From CAINFV01 sp964409235 (GTDB lineage Bacteria; Chlamydiota; Chlamydiia; Chlamydiales; FEN-1388), in assembly GCA_964409235.1 (NCBI GenBank), contig CAYPCN010000004.1:9606-73605 (forward strand): 64,000 nucleotides of DNA, in the 5' to 3' direction. The notes under the pieces were generated by a model. The model saw nothing but the letters and a program-made list of their open reading frames with translations, did not search any database and was not told the origin of the DNA. Shown here in pieces: positions 59,493 through 64,000 of the stretch. Positions within the stretch are counted from its first letter, which is position 1; each line of letters begins with the position of its first letter. The position numbers were made by a program, and so were the translations under genes.

Positions 59493-62219
59493 AAGGACAA
59501 ACGTACATTGCTCTTGAGAATGCGACTCTTCTGAAAAGCCACATGCTCGCAAGCAGTCGCTGAGTACTGCATCATCGCGAGATGCTCTCGCCTTGATCGT
59601 CTTGCACACACCTTCTTTCTCTGCAATATTGAGTGCCTGTGCCAGAAGTACGTTATGGAGCCCCTTTGCTCCAAATCTTGGATCAACGGCCATCCACAGG
59701 TCCGTCACTCCCTCAGGCAGCCGTTGCAGTACAACGACACCGACGAGCATTCGTTGTGGGGCTTCTACTTCCGCCACCACAACTTTGCGGCGATCAAAAG
59801 AACTCCAACACAGTCGTAGCAGCTCTTCGGCCACCATTCGATGCTGAAACATTGGATGGTCAAATGTCCTTGTGTATGAAGAGAGCGTCGACAGATTCTC
59901 ATGAAAGCCAGCCATCATAGCGCCGTCTTCAGCACGAATAGGACGTATCGTCACCTCTCCACCACTTTCGAGAGCGGCCACTGCCGTGTATTCACTTGGA
60001 TAGGGCCGACAGGCAGGCGCCACCTGGAGGTCAGGATGAGCAAGGACGATCCGTGCATCCAAACAGATCACTCCTGTAGGCGAAGCAACAATGGGATTCA
60101 TGTCGCATTCTGATACTTCTGGCAGTTCAAGGACGAGTTCTGAAAGAGCAATGAGCAGATCTTCGATGGGCTCTACCGGCACCTTGTCACCGCCTCGTGG
60201 GTGCAACAGTGCTTTTGAAATTTTGGTTGCATCAATCATCCTGCGTGCTAAGAGAGCATTGAGAGGAGGCAAGCCAAGCGTCTGATCTTGAAACGCCTCA
60301 ACATAGAGTCCTCCAGCGCCGAACAACAATACGGGACCAAACTGGGAGTCGATCGAACTTCCAACGATCAATTCAATCCCCGTTGTTTCCACCATCTTCT
60401 GCACTGTTACCCCACTAAAGGCTTCGTCGCTGTACGCCTCTACCACGCGCTGCTTGATCGACGAAAACGCCTCGCGCACAGCGTCCCTTGTCATCAGTCG
60501 AAGCCGAACGCCGTCCACATCACTTTTATGGGTAATGGTGGGAGATTCAATTTTCACGACAACAGGATAGCCAAGGCGATCAGCCGTACCACATGCTTCA
60601 TCGGCCGTTTTGGCAAGATACGCCTCTACCACTGGAATTCCGTATGATTTCAACAGCAATTTTGACTCCCGTTCTGAAAGGAAAGATCGCTGTTCAGATG
60701 CTGCCTGATGGACTATCTCGCGAGCCTTTGAGATCCTATGTTGCACCTCTTCGGAAGAAGGGGATGGTCTCCATCGAGGCGGAGTGCAGAACGTTCTCAT
60801 GATCTTCGCGTGCTTCCACATCGTCGCCAAGCTCCAAGAGGCATCATCAGGATAGGCGAAACATGGAATGCCAACGGACGAGAAGATCCGCCGTCCTTCA
60901 GCCACAGACCTTCCCCCCATCCAACTCGCAATCAGCGGCTTCTGTGCCGGTGCAGCAAATCGCCGCAAGCTCTCAGCTGTCCGCGTCGGATCTGTCATGT
61001 CTTGAGGCGTTAGGATGACGAGCACGCCATCGACGTCTGCATCCTTGATCGTCGTCTCAACGGCCTTCTCATACCGGATAGGATCTGCATCTCCCAAGAT
61101 ATCGATAGGGTTCGAATGACTCCACGCAGCGGGAAGAAAAGATGATAAATATGAGATCGTCTTTGCACTCAAGTGTGCCATTTCGGCACCATGGCCTATC
61201 ACGGCATCTGTGGCAAGAACAGCAGGCCCACCAGCATTGGTCACGATGGCCAACCTCGGCCCTGAAGGCGTAGGTTGTCGAGAGAGGACTTCGGCAATAT
61301 CGAACAGCTGCGAAACAGTGTCTACGCGCAGCACGCCTGCTCTTTCACACGCAGCATCAAAGACAGCATCGCTGCCCACCATCGCTCCTGTGTGAGAGGC
61401 GGCCGCCTTTGCCGCTTCTGATGTTCGTCCCGGCTTAATGACGATGATCGGCTTGTCTTGGCTTACGGCGCGCGCGCTGCTCAAAAACCCTCTTGCCTCC
61501 CCTACGGTCTCCATGTACATGAGAATCCCCTTCGTTGAAGGATCATCCCCAAAATATTCGATGAGATCCGGCCAGCCTACATCTGCCATAGAGCCGATCG
61601 ATACAAAAGCACTAAAGCCAATGCCGTCAGAGATACTCCAATCCAGCACTGCAGCACACATCGCTCCTGACTGGCTGATGAATGCCAGAGATCCAGGTTT
61701 TGGCATTCCCCTGGCAAACGAGGCATTGAGACCATAGCCTGGGTTCATCACTCCGAGGCAATTTGGCCCTATCATGCGAATCCCTCCAGCACGAGCAGCC
61801 TCTGCCACGGCGATTTCCAGGCGAAGTCCTTCAGGTCCAGACTCTTTAAATCCAGCCGCAATGACAATGGCTGCCTTGACCCCAGCACCGACACAGGTGT
61901 GCATCACCTCAAGAACGTGGCTCGCCGGCACGACGATGATCGCTAAGTCGATAGGCACGTTTGCTTCGAGCACAGAAGGAATACACGGGATCCCTAGTAC
62001 TTCCGATCTTTTGGGATTGACAGGGATCACCTTCCCTGGGAACCCTCCTGTAGTCAAATTCGTCAAAATCGTCCTGCCAACGCTATTGGGAGTATCCTTA
62101 GCACCGATCACAGCCACAGCCTTTGGCCTGAAAAACGCGCCAAGATCGCTGGAGAACCGTCCATGTTGCGACGTTTGCATACACCATCCGCGTGAAAATT
62201 TTGCTTCACTCCAACTCAT
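59484..62219 (-). CDS. ADP-forming acyl-CoA synthetase fused to GNAT acetyltransferase (Pat-like)
   Basis: The 911-residue protein starts at ATG 62219 with GAGGGG upstream. Domains in order: CoA-binding (FRPKAVAVIGAKDTPNSVGR, near 30), succinyl-CoA-ligase-like flavodoxin folds with SHTGAMVGSDA near 275 (its His is the phosphorylated residue of ADP-forming synthetases), ATP-grasp near 500-710 (GYPVVVKIESPTITHKSDV), and a C-terminal GNAT domain from EVTIRPIRAEDGA to AVDPRFGAKGLHNVLL. This is the layout of the Pat/PatZ protein lysine acetyltransferases. Whether it synthesises acyl-CoA, acetylates proteins, or both, is open. Location is cytosolic. Confidence 0.88.
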   Translation of the reverse strand: MSWSEAKFSRGWCMQTSQHGRFSSDLGAFFRPKAVAVIGAKDTPNSVGRTILTNLTTGGFPGKVIPVNPKRSEVLGIPCIPSVLEANVPIDLAIIVVPASHVLEVMHTCVGAGVKAAIVIAAGFKESGPEGLRLEIAVAEAARAGGIRMIGPNCLGVMNPGYGLNASFARGMPKPGSLAFISQSGAMCAAVLDWSISDGIGFSAFVSIGSMADVGWPDLIEYFGDDPSTKGILMYMETVGEARGFLSSARAVSQDKPIIVIKPGRTSEAAKAAASHTGAMVGSDAVFDAACERAGVLRVDTVSQLFDIAEVLSRQPTPSGPRLAIVTNAGGPAVLATDAVIGHGAEMAHLSAKTISYLSSFLPAAWSHSNPIDILGDADPIRYEKAVETTIKDADVDGVLVILTPQDMTDPTRTAESLRRFAAPAQKPLIASWMGGRSVAEGRRIFSSVGIPCFAYPDDASWSLATMWKHAKIMRTFCTPPRWRPSPSSEEVQHRISKAREIVHQAASEQRSFLSERESKLLLKSYGIPVVEAYLAKTADEACGTADRLGYPVVVKIESPTITHKSDVDGVRLRLMTRDAVREAFSSIKQRVVEAYSDEAFSGVTVQKMVETTGIELIVGSSIDSQFGPVLLFGAGGLYVEAFQDQTLGLPPLNALLARRMIDATKISKALLHPRGGDKVPVEPIEDLLIALSELVLELPEVSECDMNPIVASPTGVICLDARIVLAHPDLQVAPACRPYPSEYTAVAALESGGEVTIRPIRAEDGAMMAGFHENLSTLSSYTRTFDHPMFQHRMVAEELLRLCWSSFDRRKVVVAEVEAPQRMLVGVVVLQRLPEGVTDLWMAVDPRFGAKGLHNVLLAQALNIAEKEGVCKTIKARASRDDAVLSDCLRACGFSEESHSQEQCTFVLSQ

Positions 62220-62347
62220 ACTCACTACCCCTCTTTTCCTCCACACCAGAAATGGTTTGTCATAGAAATAGCCCTTGAGACATTCCTGCTTTTTTCTTTA
62301 CTGTGCACATAACAATGTCGAAGCATCGGAGAAATGGAAATTCCTCT

Positions 62348-63943
62348 ATGACATCTGAATCGATTTCGGGGGCGGCTAAAGCGCCTTATGTAGGACCTCC
62401 TGTACACAGCCCAGTACCAGAGCGGCCAAGCATTTCGGGAGCGCTCGAGTTGGTTGCAGCAAAGACAAAAGAATTTCAGAATGACACAGAGACCTTGCAA
62501 CAGCTGGAATCGATCAAGGCCCATCTGGCAAAAATACAAACACTTCCCGAATTTGAAGAAAGGCAGTCTCATATTATTGCCAGCCTTTACATCCATCTAC
62601 ACTTGCTCACTACAACCGAACAGCAGTACAAGGCGGTGCTTTCTGTATGCTGTGGCATAGCAACCGCTCTTGTCGCCACGGCGATCGCTGAGCGCGAAAT
62701 CCCCGCAGCCCATGGTAAAGTCAAGGATATTTGGATTCCTGGAGAAAGGGCCTCAGCTCCACATGTGTATTCTACCCCTCGCGGACACTCTGATATCATC
62801 GGAAAAATTCAGTATATAAAAAATACGGTTGAGCTGCGTGGAGAATTAGCAACAGTTGCCAAGATCAGAACCACCCTTACAGACGTATTGCGAAGCGAGC
62901 TAACGAAGGAACTTTCGCAGATAGGAGACGAGATTGGAAAGGCATTCCAAGCAGCGCACGACGATGCGGAATTTGAAGAACTTGCTCGCCAACTTGAACC
63001 CCAACGTCCCGACATGGCTCAAAAAATCAGAGCGTGGAAAGGCGATGGGCCAGCAAGTCAATATCTTGCGATAGACTTCCAAGAGGTCACTGCTCCGGAA
63101 GACAAAATTCATGGTAAATTCACGTTGAAAAGCGCAAAAGCTTCGGGAGATCTTGAAGAACGTCTGGCAGAAGAACAGCCGATCAAGGATCCATTAGGTC
63201 TAGGAGAACAGGTGGTACACGGCCTTGCAGACCTTCAAAGAATAGGAGGCGTGCATGGCGATCTCAAGCCGGAAAATATTTTGCTGTACGAAGAAAGGGC
63301 AAAAATAGCTGACTTTGGCAAAACACAAGTCTTAAAGGTACAAGAAACAAAAAGGTATACGGGCAACCCGCGGTATGAACCTCCTGAAGGGCGGCTAAGC
63401 CATCAAGGAGAGGTGTACAGTGCTGGCATTATCCTCATACGCATTTTAGAGAGAAATTTTTTATCCAAAACTCGTCCTATGCTATTGGAGGTTGATTCCG
63501 GGCATACCAAAAGCCTACGTCCTGAACAACGACGTTTAGGTGTTGAACGATATATCGTTCAACATTCAGATTTTCCGCAAACAGAGACAACGAAGCTGCG
63601 AGGGAAGTTTGTCGTCTATGGCCGGAGGGTATTATCCTCGGCCAACACCAGGCAACTCCAAGCTGCCCAGAGTGGCCTACAGCGCTATGTAGACAGTCTG
63701 CAGACCCATTTCCAAAACGATCTCATAGAGAAATTGAAGGATGGCAACCGACTCAATGAGCAAACAAAAAAAGAAGTTGAGGCTGTCTCAAAGGCCATGC
63801 ATGATCTCCTTCTAGCCATGACACAATCTAATCCTGCAGACCGGCCGACAATGGAGCAAGCCCTCACGCAGTATCAAGGCATAAAAAAACGCATTGATGC
63901 GCTTTTGCATCCTGATACCCATACAAATTCACATCGTACATAG
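62348..63943 (+). CDS. Divergent protein kinase-like protein with reduced N-lobe
   Basis: The 531-residue protein has an N-terminal helical region (residues 1-230) with a hydrophobic stretch CCGIATALVATAIAE near 100. The C-lobe of a kinase follows: VHGDLKPENILL near 301 (HRD is HGD), ADFGKT near 320, and GNPRYEPPEG near 338 (APE-like), then GEVYSAGIILIRILE. No glycine loop or VAIK lysine is visible ahead of it. The ATG at 62348 is a weak choice; 62315 is an alternative. The stop codon TAG lies inside a dispersed-repeat core. There is no signal peptide. Confidence 0.7.
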   Translation: MTSESISGAAKAPYVGPPVHSPVPERPSISGALELVAAKTKEFQNDTETLQQLESIKAHLAKIQTLPEFEERQSHIIASLYIHLHLLTTTEQQYKAVLSVCCGIATALVATAIAEREIPAAHGKVKDIWIPGERASAPHVYSTPRGHSDIIGKIQYIKNTVELRGELATVAKIRTTLTDVLRSELTKELSQIGDEIGKAFQAAHDDAEFEELARQLEPQRPDMAQKIRAWKGDGPASQYLAIDFQEVTAPEDKIHGKFTLKSAKASGDLEERLAEEQPIKDPLGLGEQVVHGLADLQRIGGVHGDLKPENILLYEERAKIADFGKTQVLKVQETKRYTGNPRYEPPEGRLSHQGEVYSAGIILIRILERNFLSKTRPMLLEVDSGHTKSLRPEQRRLGVERYIVQHSDFPQTETTKLRGKFVVYGRRVLSSANTRQLQAAQSGLQRYVDSLQTHFQNDLIEKLKDGNRLNEQTKKEVEAVSKAMHDLLLAMTQSNPADRPTMEQALTQYQGIKKRIDALLHPDTHTNSHRT

Positions 63944-63948
63944 CTCAA
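63922..63948 (+). repeat. Dispersed intergenic repeat, partial copy 10
   Basis: AATTCACATCGTACATAGCT (63926-63945) matches the core of copy 9 and supplies the stop codon of the divergent kinase gene. Confidence 0.5.
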
Positions 63949-63961
63949 CAAAAAATTCTAG

Positions 63962-63991
63962 TTGACATTCAACGTTTGCATGATTCATAAG
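63962..63991 (+). promoter_or_regulatory. Possible promoter for a gene beyond the window
   Basis: A perfect TTGACA (63962-63967) is followed after 18 bases by CATAAG (63986-63991), a 4 of 6 match to TATAAT. The gene it would serve is not in the window. Confidence 0.3.
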
Positions 63992-64000
63992 ACACCCAAT

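Noticed and set aside
8199..63948. Repeated cores considered as a CRISPR array
   Set aside because: Copies are kilobases apart, in both orientations and imperfect, with no regular spacers and no cas genes.
1..64000. Search for tRNA, rRNA, integrase or transposase genes
   Set aside because: No tRNA cloverleaf, rRNA stretch or recombinase motif was recognised by eye in any gap or reading frame.

Overview
The window looks like a chromosomal segment of a Chlamydiota bacterium, most likely a Chlamydia-like (environmental, amoeba- or animal-associated) lineage rather than the genus Chlamydia. The evidence is the clusters lpxD-ompH-bamA and kdsB-pyrG-ruvX, a homologue of the chlamydial zinc-ribbon protein CT398, rnr, glgX, trxB, acpS and a 2Fe-2S ferredoxin, together with many long family-poor proteins that look like host-interaction factors. 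Base composition looks close to half G+C by eye, which is high for this phylum. The species cannot be named from the sequence. No rRNA, tRNA, CRISPR array or transposase was seen.

Layout. 1-8.1 kb: a 5'-truncated lipase-like gene, then minus-strand hemW with an acidic coiled-coil protein, and an rnr operon carrying three DUF502 membrane proteins. 8.2-15.6 kb: accessory genes, comprising two tandem paralogue pairs (8338/9787 and 12244/13920) around a histone-deacetylase-family enzyme. 15.8-20.8 kb: a 1656-residue helical protein. 20.8-31.7 kb: corA-queH, a tandem pair of BTB-like proteins, an AsmA-like envelope protein, an RRM protein, a 6S-RNA-like structured RNA, the zinc-ribbon gene, RNase P RNA, a DEDDh-type exonuclease and a small protein ending in a KEN-like motif. 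31.8-43.5 kb: the conserved core (rnz; lpxD-ompH-bamA for envelope and LPS; kdsB-pyrG-ruvX; a glycosyltransferase; a DUF3604-like protein; ferredoxin). 43.5-49.7 kb: a membrane protein, glgX, a bilobed hydrophobic protein with a small chaperone-like partner, and a PIN/TRAM protein. 49.7-55.1 kb: acpS and trxB, separated by a large coiled-coil protein and a candidate outer-membrane barrel, then a secreted protein kinase overlapping trxB. 55.3-64 kb: a YihY-type membrane protein, two small envelope proteins, a DUF2156 protein, an unknown, an ADP-forming acyl-CoA synthetase fused to a GNAT domain, and a second divergent kinase.

How the parts fit together. The core supplies lipid A/KDO and outer-membrane assembly, CTP and RNA metabolism, glycogen debranching, thioredoxin reduction and acyl-carrier activation. 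The accessory genes (kinases, BTB-like pair, HDAC-like enzyme, NC-motif pair, giant helical protein, bilobed hydrophobic protein) fit an intracellular bacterium that manipulates a eukaryotic host, but their secretion is inferred only.

The most unusual DNA feature is a dispersed, partly palindromic intergenic repeat. Its core resembles CACATCGCACATGGCTC. It is present at about eight loci, plus two weaker ones, in both orientations, mostly beside the accessory genes. The 6S-like RNA at 28.6-28.7 kb is supported by a sigma70-like promoter and a long duplex with a central bubble.
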